From contig NZ_BARG01000075.1 in assembly GCF_000376565.1 (NCBI RefSeq), forward strand, positions 1-64,000: a stretch of DNA of 64,000 bases, written 5' to 3'. How positions within the stretch are numbered: the first letter of the stretch is position 1; every line of letters starts with the position of its first letter. The position numbers and the translations under genes are program-made. The DNA comes from Streptomyces hokutonensis (GTDB lineage Bacteria; Actinomycetota; Actinomycetes; Streptomycetales; Streptomycetaceae). Below the pieces are notes generated by a model. It saw only the letters and a list, made by a program, of their open reading frames with translations. It was not told the origin of the DNA and searched no databases. This document shows, one piece after another, positions 1 to 8,650 of the stretch.

Positions 1-245
1 ACGACGACGTCGCCGGGCTCCAGGAGCTCGCCCAGCTCGTCGACGGTCGACTGGGTGGCGGCACCGGCCGGGACCATCACCCACACGACGCGGGGGGCCT
101 TGAGCCTGTCCACAAGCTCTCCCAGGCTGTGGACATCGGCGAGGTCCGGGTTGCGGTCGTATCCGATGACGGTGTGGCCTGCGCGGCGGATGCGCTCGCG
201 CATGTTGCCGCCCATCTTGCCGAGGCCGACGAGACCGAGCTCCAT
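1..245 (-). CDS. gnd: 6-phosphogluconate dehydrogenase-like protein, N-terminal part (gene runs off the window)
   Basis: Only the first 81 or so codons are present, read leftward from an ATG at 245. The protein opens MELGLVGLGKMGGNMRERI, the GxGxMG dinucleotide-binding turn of the 6-phosphogluconate dehydrogenase / beta-hydroxyacid dehydrogenase family, followed by a Rossmann second strand ending YDRNPD. A VWVMVPAG segment near residue 55 is the usual strand that closes over the cofactor. The family converts 6-phosphogluconate to ribulose-5-phosphate in the cytosolic pentose phosphate pathway. Its place beside dnaN is the standard Streptomyces order. The catalytic half is outside the window, so substrate assignment rests on synteny and the N-terminal fold. 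Confidence 0.85.
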   Translation of the reverse strand, partial: MELGLVGLGKMGGNMRERIRRAGHTVIGYDRNPDLADVHSLGELVDRLKAPRVVWVMVPAGAATQSTVDELGELLEPGDVV

Positions 246-396
246 CAGTTGTTCCTTAGGGTGCGACGTGGCATGAGGGCACTTGCGTACCTGTGTCCGA
301 GCCTAAACCCGGACGGTCATGCACACCTGTGGGCATACGCGCTCAGGAGTACCCGGCCGCGTATGCCCCGACCTGCGGTGTTCTCGTCGGTACGGG

Positions 397-1527
397 TCAG
401 CCGCTCAGGCGGACCGGCATGATCAGGTACTTGTAGGCCTCGTCCGCCTCGGCGTCCAGGGCCGGCTTGCCGCTGAGCAGCGCGGGCTTGGTGGAGGTCG
501 TGAAGGACAGCTGGGCCACCGGGGAGTCGATGGCGCTCAGGCCGTCCAGCAGGAACGTCGGGTTGAAGGCGATCGACACGTCGTCGCCCTCGAGGTTCGC
601 GTCGACCCGCTCCACAGCCTGTGCGTCGTCGCTGGAACCGGCCTCCAGGATCAGCACGCCCTGCTCGAAGCTCAGTCGCACCGGCGTGTTGCGCTCGGCG
701 ACCAGGGCCACGCGCTTGACGGCCTCCACGAAGGGGGCGGTCTCGATCACGGCGATGGAGTTGAACTCCGTCGGGAAGAGCGAGCGGTACTTCGGGAGGT
801 CACCCTCCAGGAGGCGGGTCGTCGTACGACGGCCGGCGCCCTCGAAGCCGATGAGGCCCTCGCCCGCGCCCGAGCCGGAGAGCGCCAGGATCACGCTGTC
901 GCCGCTCGTGAGGGCCTTGGCGGTGTCCAGGAGCGTCTTGGCGGGCACCAGGGCGACCGCGGACGCCTCCGGGTTCTCCGGCTTCCACAGGAACTCGCGG
1001 ACCGCGAAGCGGTAGCGGTCGGTGGACGCCAGCGTCACCGTGTCGCCCTCGATCTCGATGCGCACACCGGTGAGGACGGGCAGCGTGTCGTCACGCCCGG
1101 CGGCGATGGCCACCTGGGCTGCGGCCGAGGCGAACACCTCACCGGGGACGGTGCCCGTGGCGCCCGGCATCTGCGGAAGCGCCGGGTACTCCTCCACAGG
1201 CAGTGTGTGCAGCGTGAAGCGGGAGGAGCCGCAGACCACCGTCGCCCGTACACCGTCTGTGGAAATCTCCACCGGCCGGTTGGGAAGGGCGCGGCAGATG
1301 TCGGCGAGCAGCCGGCCGGAGACGAGGACGGTGCCCTCCTCCTCGACCTCCGCGTCGACCGACACCCGCGCGGAGACCTCGTAGTCGAAGCTGGACAGGC
1401 TCAGCTGCCCCTCCTCGGACTTCAGCAGGAGGCCGGCGAGGACCGGCGCCGGCGGACGGGCCGGGAGGCTGCGTGCCGCCCAGGCAACTGCCTCCGCGAG
1501 TACGTCGCGTTCCACCCGGATCTTCAC
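397..1527 (-). CDS. dnaN: DNA polymerase III beta subunit (sliding clamp)
   Basis: The 376-residue protein starts VKIRVERDVLAEAVAWAA and ends LIMPVRLSG, matching the ends of actinobacterial beta clamps, and its length is typical. It forms the dimeric ring that tethers the replicative polymerase to DNA. I chose the GTG at 1527 because a GGAGG sits just before it (CAGGAGGCGGCAACA); the open frame continues upstream to 1989 but that part lies in oriC and is not clamp-like. The gene is transcribed away from oriC, head-to-tail with dnaA across the origin, as in other Streptomyces. Confidence 0.97.
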   Translation of the reverse strand: MKIRVERDVLAEAVAWAARSLPARPPAPVLAGLLLKSEEGQLSLSSFDYEVSARVSVDAEVEEEGTVLVSGRLLADICRALPNRPVEISTDGVRATVVCGSSRFTLHTLPVEEYPALPQMPGATGTVPGEVFASAAAQVAIAAGRDDTLPVLTGVRIEIEGDTVTLASTDRYRFAVREFLWKPENPEASAVALVPAKTLLDTAKALTSGDSVILALSGSGAGEGLIGFEGAGRRTTTRLLEGDLPKYRSLFPTEFNSIAVIETAPFVEAVKRVALVAERNTPVRLSFEQGVLILEAGSSDDAQAVERVDANLEGDDVSIAFNPTFLLDGLSAIDSPVAQLSFTTSTKPALLSGKPALDAEADEAYKYLIMPVRLSG

Positions 1528-2682
1528 TGTTGCCGCCTCCTGCTGTTGCCGGCGCTTCTCGGCCTGCCTGGCTTCGTCGTCTGTCTCGGTGTGGTCGGTC
1601 CCTGTGAGGGGAAGGACACCGGGGAACAGTCTGACGCACGGCACTGACAGTAGGTGCCTCTCGGGGTCAAGTCGTGACGAGGGGCGGTCGGGCGACGAAG
1701 CGCGAGTTGTGCACAGGCCCCGCTTCGAAACGGTTTCCCAGCTCTCTCTAGTTGCTAGTAGTAGTAGGGGCTGTGGATACCGTGGATAACCCCGTTTTCC
1801 CAGCTCAGAGCGGGAATTTTGTCCACCGGTCCTGTGGGTGACGGCGGTGGACAACCTCGGGTTTCTGTGGAGAACGGAAAGTTCTGCACACCCCATGCAC
1901 AGCCGAGGGCCACTTCTCCCCAGCGCCGTCCCCAGCTTTACCCACCTTTCCCACAGCCCAACCCGGCACCTTCGTGTGACGCCTTTCACTCGACACGGTG
2001 AGATGGCGCGTCGCGTTGCCGAACAGTGGACAGCGGTGTGGAGAAGCTGGGGGTCGCTGGGGACAACCGGCCCCGGCCTGTGGGTTGTCGGTGGACAACT
2101 CCGTCCCCAGCCTGTGGATCACGGATTTGTCCACAGCCTGTGGAGATCTTTTGTCCACGAATCCACAAGCACCTGACCTGGACTGATGGTCTCTCACCCG
2201 CGAGGCCTGTGGACACGATCTGGACAACTTCCCAGTCCCCAGGATGTGGACGGAAGAAAGTCGCCAAATCTGTGGAGGGCGGCCGTAACCCGGCGGGTAT
2301 TCGAACAGCGGGCGGTCTGTACACAGCTGTGGATGGACGGCGGACACGTCCCGAGCGGCCGCGGGATCGGTCCGGGAAGGGCGTTGGACCGCTTCAAAGC
2401 GGCTTCCGACTTGCTCCCGACCGCCGCCAGACCGCCGCGGGAGCGGCTGGGGAGCAGCTGGGGAGCAGCGCCGCCCCGGCTGCGGCTCGCCCTGGAGAAC
2501 TCCGCGACGCCTTCGGACGCCTTTGAGCCCGCCTTCCCCGCTGGCCGTTGAAGCGCCTGCACGTTCCCTCCGAGCGGCGTCGCGGCCGGCTCCCGGCAAG
2601 CCGAAGGGCGCCCGGGGAGAAATCCCTGGGCGCCCTCCGGTGTCGTGGATCCGCCGCCTTCGGCGTCGTAGCTGCGCTGCTG
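1528..2682. other. oriC: Chromosomal replication origin (oriC) between dnaN and dnaA
   Basis: This 1.15 kb non-coding stretch is packed with sequences close to the Streptomyces DnaA box TTGTCCACA, on both strands. A perfect box lies at 2127-2135. Boxes with one mismatch start at 1707, 1819, 1846, 1866, 2058, 2090, 2151, 2208 and 2219. Weaker ones (two mismatches) start at 1772, 1781, 1882, 2113, 2139, 2245 and 2317. They form two clusters, about 1707-1890 and 2058-2340, separated by a gap. The least GC-rich part is around 1740-1790 (a TAGTAG repeat next to two weak boxes). Architecture and flanks agree with known Streptomyces origins. No protein-coding signal was found; long open frames here are GC artefacts. 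Confidence 0.95.
2605..2636 (-). terminator. Probable terminator downstream of dnaA
   Basis: A 14-bp stem (AGGGCGCCCGGGGA pairing with TCCCTGGGCGCCCT, one wobble) with a short AGAAA-type loop lies 47 nt past the dnaA stop. It has no T-tract, as is common in Streptomyces. It would separate dnaA transcription from oriC. Confidence 0.6.
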
Positions 2683-4647
2683 TCAGCCGTTCTTGATGCG
2701 GTTGGTCAGCTCGGTCACCTGGTTGTAGATCGAGCGGCGCTCGGCCATCAGCGCGCGGATCTTGCGGTCGGCGTGCATGACCGTGGTGTGGTCGCGGCCG
2801 CCGAACTGCGCGCCGATCTTCGGCAGCGAGAGGTCCGTCAGTTCGCGGCACACGTACATGGCGATCTGCCGGGCCGTGACCAGCTGGCGCCCGCGCGAAC
2901 TGCCGCACAGGTCCTCGACCGTGATGCCGAAGTAGTCGGCGGTCGCTCCCATGATCGCCGACGCGGTGATCTCCGGGGTCGAGTCCTCGCCGCCAGGGAT
3001 GAGGTCCTTGAGGACGATCTCGGTGAGACCGAGGTCCACCGGCTGCCGGTTGAGCGACGCGAACGCCGTCACCCGGATCAGCGCCCCCTCCAGCTCGCGG
3101 ATGTTGCGCGAGATGCGGGAGGCGATGAACTCCAGGACCTCCGGCGGGGCGTTGAGCTGCTCCTGCACCGCCTTCTTACGAAGGATGGCGATACGGGTCT
3201 CCAGCTCGGGCGGCTGGACGTCGGTGATCAGGCCCCACTCGAAACGGTTCCGCAGCCGGTCCTCCAGCGTGACCAGCTGCTTCGGCGGCCGGTCGCTGGA
3301 GAGCACGATCTGCTTGTTCGCGTTGTGGAGCGTGTTGAACGTGTGGAAGAACTCCTCCTGCGTCGACTCCTTGTCCGCGAGGAACTGGATGTCGTCGACA
3401 AGAAGGATGTCCATCTCGCGGTACCGCTTGCGGAAGCTGTCGCCCTTGCCGTCGCGGATCGAGTTGATGAACTCGTTGGTGAACTCCTCCGAGCTCACGT
3501 ACCGCACGCGCGTGCCGGGGTACAGGCTCCGCGCGTAGTGCCCGATCGCGTGCAGCAGGTGCGTCTTGCCGAGTCCCGACTCCCCATAGATGAAAAGGGG
3601 GTTGTACGCCTTCGCGGGCGCCTCGGCGACGGCGACAGCGGCGGCGTGCGCGAAGCGGTTCGAGGCGCCGATGACGAACGTGTCGAAGAGGTATTTCGGA
3701 TTCAGGCGCGCGGTCGGCTCACCCGGGCCGGCCGCCGGCGCGGGCTTCGAGCCCAGCGGCCCCGGCGACCCCGGACCGCCGCGGTGCACATGGCCGGAGT
3801 TCGACGACGAGCGCGAGTCGGACAGATCGCGGCGTGCGTCGCGCTGGTTGTACTCCGCGCGGGACTTCTCGTACTCGGCCCGCGACTGCTCGTACTCCGC
3901 GCGCTGCTGCTCGTACGACGGACGCTCCATCGACTGCGGGCGGTAGTCCTGCGCCGGCGGGGCGTACTGGTCCTGCTGCGGCTTGTACGAGTCCTGGGGC
4001 GGTGCGCCGTACTGGTCCTTCGACGGCGCTCCGTACTGCTCCGAGGAGGGGGAGCCGTACTGATCCTGTGCGGGCGGCGCGTACTGGTCCTGGGACGGTG
4101 ACGCGTACGGATCCCGCTCGGGGAAGCCGAGGCGCTGCTGCTGCCAGCCGTAGTCGTCCTGCGACGGCCGCGGCCAGGCGCCGGGCTCGGGCCGCTGGTA
4201 CTCCGACGGGTAGGCGGGGCGGGCGGTGGGCAGCTGGTCGCCGGGGCCGCCCGGGAGCGGTTCGGCGCGATGACGGCCGTAGCCGCCCTCGTACGGGTCC
4301 CGGTTCTGCTCGGGTTCCTCGTAGCGGCGCTGGGGCGGGGCGGGGGGCGCCGGCGGGCCCGGGGGCTCGCCCGCGGAGTCGTCGACGGTGATCGCGATCC
4401 GGATCGGCCGGCCGCACTCGCGGCTCAGGGTCTCGCTGACGATCGGCGCGAGGCGGCCCTCGAGCACGCCCTTCGCAAATTCGTTCGGTACGGCGAGCAA
4501 GGCGGTGTCTGCGACGAGTGCCAGGGGCTGGCAGCGCCGGATCCAGTGCTCGTCCTTGGTCTCGACACCCTGCCCACGCCCCTCACCGAGAAGTTGCTCC
4601 AGCACTCGTGGCCACACTGCGGCAAGATCGGCAGGTACGTCAGCCAC
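2683..4647 (-). CDS. dnaA: Chromosomal replication initiator protein DnaA
   Basis: The 654-residue DnaA has an N-terminal oligomerisation/helicase-loading domain (about 1-88), a very long domain II (about 90-315), an AAA+ domain with Walker A GESGLGKT at 355-362 and Walker B ILLVDDIQF, and a C-terminal DNA-binding domain with the signature GRDHTTVMHA. It binds DnaA boxes in oriC, melts the DNA and loads DnaB. Domain II is extended as in other Streptomyces and rich in Pro, Gln and Tyr, with repeats of the type DQYxxP (about 186-236) and RAEYExS (about 249-267). The start is GTG at 4647. Two DnaA boxes in the upstream promoter region suggest autoregulation. Confidence 0.98.
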   Translation of the reverse strand: MADVPADLAAVWPRVLEQLLGEGRGQGVETKDEHWIRRCQPLALVADTALLAVPNEFAKGVLEGRLAPIVSETLSRECGRPIRIAITVDDSAGEPPGPPAPPAPPQRRYEEPEQNRDPYEGGYGRHRAEPLPGGPGDQLPTARPAYPSEYQRPEPGAWPRPSQDDYGWQQQRLGFPERDPYASPSQDQYAPPAQDQYGSPSSEQYGAPSKDQYGAPPQDSYKPQQDQYAPPAQDYRPQSMERPSYEQQRAEYEQSRAEYEKSRAEYNQRDARRDLSDSRSSSNSGHVHRGGPGSPGPLGSKPAPAAGPGEPTARLNPKYLFDTFVIGASNRFAHAAAVAVAEAPAKAYNPLFIYGESGLGKTHLLHAIGHYARSLYPGTRVRYVSSEEFTNEFINSIRDGKGDSFRKRYREMDILLVDDIQFLADKESTQEEFFHTFNTLHNANKQIVLSSDRPPKQLVTLEDRLRNRFEWGLITDVQPPELETRIAILRKKAVQEQLNAPPEVLEFIASRISRNIRELEGALIRVTAFASLNRQPVDLGLTEIVLKDLIPGGEDSTPEITASAIMGATADYFGITVEDLCGSSRGRQLVTARQIAMYVCRELTDLSLPKIGAQFGGRDHTTVMHADRKIRALMAERRSIYNQVTELTNRIKNG

Positions 4648-5046
4648 AGGGCACGCTCTCTCACGGGTCCCACGAACGTGTGGTTCGCGGACGGGACGGG
4701 ATGTAAATCGGGTGGGACGCAGGGGAAAAAGGTGTCGGGGCGGGGGACAAAGGAACGAATCAGAGTCCAGCCACGGTAGTCAGGGCGACGGGTGCGGTTC
4801 AAGTTGTTGTCCCCAGCCTGTGGATAGTGTCTCGCTGTGACCGCTGGTTTGACCGGATGGCGTAGCCCCGCGTACCGTGACCAGGTCGAGTTGTCGATGG
4901 CTGCTGCCGCCTGCCTCCGATGGGCACAGATCGCATGTGGGTGATCGGTCAGCGGTGCACTCGGGCGTTACTGCGAGCTACTCGTGGGCGCACGGTGACA
5001 GCCAGGACGGCACCCGCAACCACCGATTTATTTCTGGAGCCCCCTC
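4648..5046. promoter_or_regulatory. Divergent promoter region between dnaA and rpmH
   Basis: A 399-bp gap between the divergent dnaA and rpmH starts. It holds a DnaA-box pair at 4807-4827. I see no credible gene in it. The rpmH side must contain the promoter for rpmH-rnpA-yidD-yidC; I could not assign -10/-35 elements with confidence. Confidence 0.7.
4807..4827. promoter_or_regulatory. Inverted pair of DnaA boxes upstream of dnaA
   Basis: TTGTCCCCA at 4807-4815 (8 of 9 match to TTGTCCACA) faces TGTGGATAG at 4819-4827 across 3 nt. Paired boxes in this position are the known arrangement for DnaA autorepression in Streptomyces; the regulatory role here is inferred. Confidence 0.75.
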
Positions 5047-5184
5047 GTGAGCAAGCGCACCTTCCAGCCGAACAACCGTCGCCGGGCCAAGACCCACGGC
5101 TTCCGCCTGCGGATGCGTACCCGTGCCGGTCGCGCGATTCTCGCGAACCGTCGTGGCAAGGGTCGCGCCAGCCTGTCCGCCTGA
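5047..5184 (+). CDS. rpmH: 50S ribosomal protein L34
   Basis: A 45-residue, very basic protein, MSKRTFQPNNRRRAKTHGFR followed by RMRTRAGRAILANRRGKGRASLSA. This is the L34 family over its full usual length. It binds 23S rRNA in the large subunit. The start is GTG at 5047. It is the first gene of the plus-strand run leading into rnpA, 21 nt downstream, the near-universal bacterial rpmH-rnpA pairing. Confidence 0.98.
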   Translation: MSKRTFQPNNRRRAKTHGFRLRMRTRAGRAILANRRGKGRASLSA

Positions 5185-5205
5185 TCCCGATCAGGTCATG
5201 ACGTC

Positions 5206-5577
5206 GTGCTGCCTACCGAGCATCGGCTGAGGCGGCGCGAAGACTTCGCGACCGCGGTACGACGGGGTCGCCGGGCCGGCCGCCCGCTTCTCGTCGTCCA
5301 CTTTCGTAGCGGTGCCACGGACCCGCACGCGCCAGGGGAGAGCGCTCCCCCGACGCGTGCGGGTTTCGTCGTCAGCAAGGCAGTGGGCGGCGCCGTGGTG
5401 CGCAACAAAGTGAAGCGCAGACTTCGCCATCTGATGCGTGAGCGAGTCGCTCTGTTTCCCCCCGGTAGCCTGGTAGTCGTACGAGCGCTGCCCGGAGCGG
5501 GCGACGCCGACCATGCACAGCTGGCCCAAGACCTGGATGCCGCCGTTCAGCGGCTGCTGGGAGGGGGCGCGCGATGA
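5206..5577 (+). CDS. rnpA: Ribonuclease P protein component
   Basis: The 123-residue basic protein starts MLPTEHRLRRREDFATAVRRG and carries the RNase P protein signature around residues 60-80 (AVVRNKVKRRLRHLMRE, the RNR motif). It assists the RNA subunit in removing tRNA 5' leaders. The GTG start at 5206 gives the canonical N-terminus; an ATG at 5199 is in another frame. The stop overlaps the yidD start by 4 nt (ATGA), so the two are translationally coupled. Confidence 0.97.
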   Translation: MLPTEHRLRRREDFATAVRRGRRAGRPLLVVHFRSGATDPHAPGESAPPTRAGFVVSKAVGGAVVRNKVKRRLRHLMRERVALFPPGSLVVVRALPGAGDADHAQLAQDLDAAVQRLLGGGAR

Positions 5578-5927
5578 AGTACCCACTACTGGCACTGATC
5601 AAGCTGTACCAGTGGACGATCAGTCCTTTGCTCGGGCCGGTGTGCAAGTACTACCCGTCGTGCTCCCACTACGGCTATACGGCCATCGACCGGCACGGCG
5701 CGATCAAGGGCACCGCGCTCACGGCCTGGCGCATCCTGCGGTGCAATCCGTGGTCGCTCGGCGGTGTGGACCATGTCCCGCCGCGCAAGCGTCCTCGGTG
5801 GCACGAGATGCTGCGGGGCGCACGGCGCGCAGACAAGGGCGGGACCTCCGCCGCCGAAACGGCCACTGAAGGGCTGAGTCCTTCGAGCCCGGCCGCAGAG
5901 ACACCGTCCCATGCCCAAGGAGCATGA
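5574..5927 (+). CDS. yidD: Membrane protein insertion efficiency factor YidD
   Basis: A 117-residue protein with the YidD core MKYPLLALIKLYQWTISPLL and the cysteine motif CKYYPSCSHY, then an RCNPWSLGGVDHVP segment. YidD is a small inner-face amphipathic protein that helps YidC insert membrane proteins. The last 40 residues (from about GARRADKGG) form a hydrophilic low-complexity tail not present in short YidD proteins. It overlaps rnpA by 4 nt and lies 3 nt before yidC, consistent with one operon. Confidence 0.95.
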   Translation: MKYPLLALIKLYQWTISPLLGPVCKYYPSCSHYGYTAIDRHGAIKGTALTAWRILRCNPWSLGGVDHVPPRKRPRWHEMLRGARRADKGGTSAAETATEGLSPSSPAAETPSHAQGA

Positions 5928-5930
5928 TTA

Positions 5931-7211
5931 GTGGACACGATTGCCAGTCTTTTCAGCTTCATCACGACACCCGTTTCCTGGGTCATCGTCCAGTTCCACT
6001 CGGTGTACGGGAAGGTCTTCGGTCCCGACACGGGCTGGGCCTGGGGCCTGTCCATCGTGTCCCTGGTGATCCTGATCCGCATCTGCCTGATCCCGCTCTT
6101 CGTGAAGCAGATCAAGGCGACCCGGGCCATGCAGACCCTGCAGCCCGAGATGAAGAAGATCCAGGAACGCTACAAGAACGACAAGCAGCGTCAGTCCGAA
6201 GAGATGATGAAGCTGTACAAGGAGTCGGGTACCAACCCGCTCTCCTCGTGCCTTCCCATCCTGGCGCAGTCTCCGTTCTTCTTCGCCCTGTACCACGTGC
6301 TCAACGGCATCGCGACGGGCAAGACGATCGGCGTCATCAACGACTCGCTGCTCGCCAGCGCGCGTCAGGCGCACATCTTCGGTGCCCCGCTGGCTGCGAA
6401 GTTCACGGATGGTAGCGCCAAGGTCGCGGACCTCGGCGCCACGCTGACCGACGTCCGGGTCGTCACCGCGGTCATGATCGTGATGATGTCGGCGTCGCAG
6501 TTCTACACGCAGCGCCAGCTGATGACGAAGAACGTCGACACCACGGTGAAGACCCCGTTCATGCAGCAGCAGAAGATGCTGATGTACGTCTTCCCGGTCA
6601 TGTTCGCCATCTTCGGCATCAACTTCCCCGTCGGTGTCCTCGTCTACTGGCTTACCACCAACGTGTGGACCATGGGCCAGCAGATGTACGTCATCCGCAA
6701 CAACCCGACCCCGGGTTCCAAGGCCCAGGCCGCCTACCTGGAGCGCCTGACCAAGCACGTCACGCACCACGAGAAGACCCGCAGCCGGGGCGAGAAGGCC
6801 ATCGTCAAGGCGATCGTCTCCAAGGGCCGTGAGCGCAACGAGTTCGAGCGCAAGTTCATCAACAGCCTCACCAAGGTGGGCCTCGTGGCCCAGGCCGACG
6901 GGACTGTGGTGAAGGGCGAGGCAGCGGTGGAGTCCGAGGACGGCACGCCGACCACGGCCGCGCCCAAGCGCCAGCAGCCCAAGCGGCAGACCAAGTCCCA
7001 GCGCCAGTCAACCGCCGCGAAGTCGGCCGACGACACTCCCGAGGACGCCGAGCCGAAGACCTCGCTGAGCAAGTCGGACGAACCCGAGGACGCCAAGCCC
7101 GCCACCGCTGCCAAGAAGGCCGCCCCGAAGCCCGCCGGCGGTACCCGCAGCAAGGCCCAGTCCGGACAGCGCAAGGGTCCGCAGCGGCCCAAGTCCCCGT
7201 CCAAGAAGTAA
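5931..7211 (+). CDS. yidC: Membrane protein insertase YidC/OxaA
   Basis: The 426-residue protein has the five-helix YidC core: segments around residues 8-28, 42-62, 103-124, 180-197 and 215-245. A conserved arginine lies in the second segment (VILIRICLIP). It inserts and folds membrane proteins with or without SecYEG. The C-terminal 130 residues form a Lys/Ala/Pro-rich soluble tail, probably contacting ribosomes. The GTG start at 5931 is 3 nt after yidD. As in other Gram-positives the large periplasmic P1 domain is absent. Confidence 0.97.
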   Translation: MDTIASLFSFITTPVSWVIVQFHSVYGKVFGPDTGWAWGLSIVSLVILIRICLIPLFVKQIKATRAMQTLQPEMKKIQERYKNDKQRQSEEMMKLYKESGTNPLSSCLPILAQSPFFFALYHVLNGIATGKTIGVINDSLLASARQAHIFGAPLAAKFTDGSAKVADLGATLTDVRVVTAVMIVMMSASQFYTQRQLMTKNVDTTVKTPFMQQQKMLMYVFPVMFAIFGINFPVGVLVYWLTTNVWTMGQQMYVIRNNPTPGSKAQAAYLERLTKHVTHHEKTRSRGEKAIVKAIVSKGRERNEFERKFINSLTKVGLVAQADGTVVKGEAAVESEDGTPTTAAPKRQQPKRQTKSQRQSTAAKSADDTPEDAEPKTSLSKSDEPEDAKPATAAKKAAPKPAGGTRSKAQSGQRKGPQRPKSPSKK

Positions 7212-7226
7212 GAAGGAGTCCATCCC

Positions 7227-7742
7227 GTGACGGAAGGCACCACCACCTCCGCCGCTGCCGAGGGTGCAGACACCCTGTCCCGCCTGGAGCAGGAGGGCGA
7301 GATCGCGGCGGACTACCTTGAGGGTCTGCTCGACATCGCCGATCTCGACGGCGACATCGACATGGATGTCGAGGCCGACCGCGCCGCTGTGTCGATCATC
7401 AGCGACAGCGGCGGCCGCGATCTGCAGAAGCTCGTCGGCCGTGACGGTGAGGTGCTGGAAGCACTCCAGGAGCTCACCCGCCTGGCCGTCCACCGGGAGA
7501 CCGGGGACCGCAGCCGGCTGATGCTGGACATCGCCGGCTACCGGGCCAAGAAGCGCACCGAGCTCTCCGAGCTGGGCGCCAAGACCGCGGCCGATGTGAA
7601 GAACACCGGCGAGCCGGTGAAGCTGAACCCGATGACCCCGTTCGAGCGCAAGGTCGTGCACGACGCCGTCAAGGCCGCGGGACTGCGCAGCGAGTCGGAG
7701 GGCGAGGAGCCGCAGCGCTTCGTCGTCGTGCTTCCCGCCTGA
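7227..7742 (+). CDS. jag: Jag/KhpB-type RNA-binding protein (KH and R3H domains)
   Basis: The 171-residue protein has an acidic N-terminus, a KH domain around 55-105 with the GRDGEVLEALQEL loop, and an R3H domain around 110-171 containing LNPMTPFERKVVHDAV. This pair defines the Jag/KhpB/EloR family, RNA-binding proteins linked in other Gram-positives to cell elongation and division. It starts at GTG 7227 after AGAAGGAG, 15 nt behind yidC, the usual yidC-jag coupling. A strong terminator follows. Confidence 0.93.
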   Translation: MTEGTTTSAAAEGADTLSRLEQEGEIAADYLEGLLDIADLDGDIDMDVEADRAAVSIISDSGGRDLQKLVGRDGEVLEALQELTRLAVHRETGDRSRLMLDIAGYRAKKRTELSELGAKTAADVKNTGEPVKLNPMTPFERKVVHDAVKAAGLRSESEGEEPQRFVVVLPA

Positions 7743-7760
7743 TCGGTCCCCACGTTCCAC

Positions 7761-7789
7761 CGGCCCCGTCTGTTGAGCAGACGGGGCCG
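7761..7789 (+). terminator. Intrinsic-type terminator after jag
   Basis: A perfect 12-bp stem, CGGCCCCGTCTG with CAGACGGGGCCG, and a TTGAG loop, beginning 18 nt after the jag stop. It probably ends the rpmH-to-jag transcript. Confidence 0.8.
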
Positions 7790-7877
7790 AACTTTGTCAG
7801 CCTGATAGTCCTGTAGTTCTGGTGGTCCTGATGGTCAGCGCCCCATGCGCTTTTGCGGTACGGAAGGACGGTCCCCC

Positions 7878-8594
7878 GTGACGGAGGCAGCGGAGCTTCC
7901 CCCTGCGCCCGAGGTGGCGCGCGAGGTGTTCGGCGATCGCTTCGAGGATGCGGTCCGATACGCCGAGCTGCTCGCCGACGCGGGTGTGCAGCGTGGTCTC
8001 ATCGGCCCGCGTGAGGTGCCCCGCCTGTGGGAACGGCACATCCTGAACTGTGCGGTCCTCTCGGAGGTCGTGCCGGAGAGCGTGACCGTCTGCGACGTCG
8101 GTTCGGGGGCCGGCCTGCCGGGCATTCCCCTGGCGCTCGTCCGGGAGGATCTGAAGATCACGCTGCTGGAGCCTCTGCTGCGGCGGACCAACTTCCTTGC
8201 CGAGGTCGTCGAGTTGCTGGGCCTGGACCATGTGACCGTCGTGCGCGGGCGGGCCGAAGAGGTCATGGGCAAGTTGCAGCCCGTCCATGTGGTGACGGCC
8301 CGGGCCGTGGCACCGCTGGACCGGCTGGCCACCTGGGGCATCCCGTTGCTGCGTCCCTACGGAGAGATGCTCGCCCTCAAGGGCGACACTGCCGAGGAAG
8401 AGCTCAAGGCAGCGGGAACAGCCCTGAGCAAGCTCGGTGCTGTGGAGACGTCCATCCTCCATGTGGGCGAGGGCATCGTGGATCCACTGTCCACGGTCGT
8501 GCGCGTCGAGGTCGGGGAGAGTCCTGGTGGTGTTCGCTTCGCCGCCAAGCGCGCGAAGGCGGCGCGCACCGGACGGACTCGCCGTCGTCGCTGA
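7878..8594 (+). CDS. rsmG: 16S rRNA (guanine527-N7)-methyltransferase RsmG (GidB)
   Basis: The 238-residue class I methyltransferase has the SAM-binding motif VGSGAGLPGIPLA at about residues 75-87 and the RsmG motif TARAVAPLDRL. It methylates G527 in the 530 loop of 16S rRNA; loss of this activity gives low-level streptomycin resistance in Streptomyces. I chose the GTG at 7878, preceded by GGAAGGA; an in-frame start 33 nt upstream (7845) is possible. A basic tail (RTGRTRRRR) ends the protein. It precedes parA, as in many bacteria. Confidence 0.94.
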   Translation: MTEAAELPPAPEVAREVFGDRFEDAVRYAELLADAGVQRGLIGPREVPRLWERHILNCAVLSEVVPESVTVCDVGSGAGLPGIPLALVREDLKITLLEPLLRRTNFLAEVVELLGLDHVTVVRGRAEEVMGKLQPVHVVTARAVAPLDRLATWGIPLLRPYGEMLALKGDTAEEELKAAGTALSKLGAVETSILHVGEGIVDPLSTVVRVEVGESPGGVRFAAKRAKAARTGRTRRRR

Positions 8595-8650
8595 TCCGTC
8601 CTGACGACGAGACTTACTCCACACAAGCTGCCTAACCTACGCATGCCGGA

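Noticed and set aside
1528..2682. Overlapping open frames across oriC
   Set aside because: The region is dominated by DnaA boxes, has no ribosome sites at sensible starts, and the translations have no family.
8633..8650. TAACCT upstream of GTG 8651 as proof of a leaderless parA start
   Set aside because: The distance (12 nt) is longer than in the other three cases and the encoded N-terminus is not conserved-looking; other starts are equally possible.
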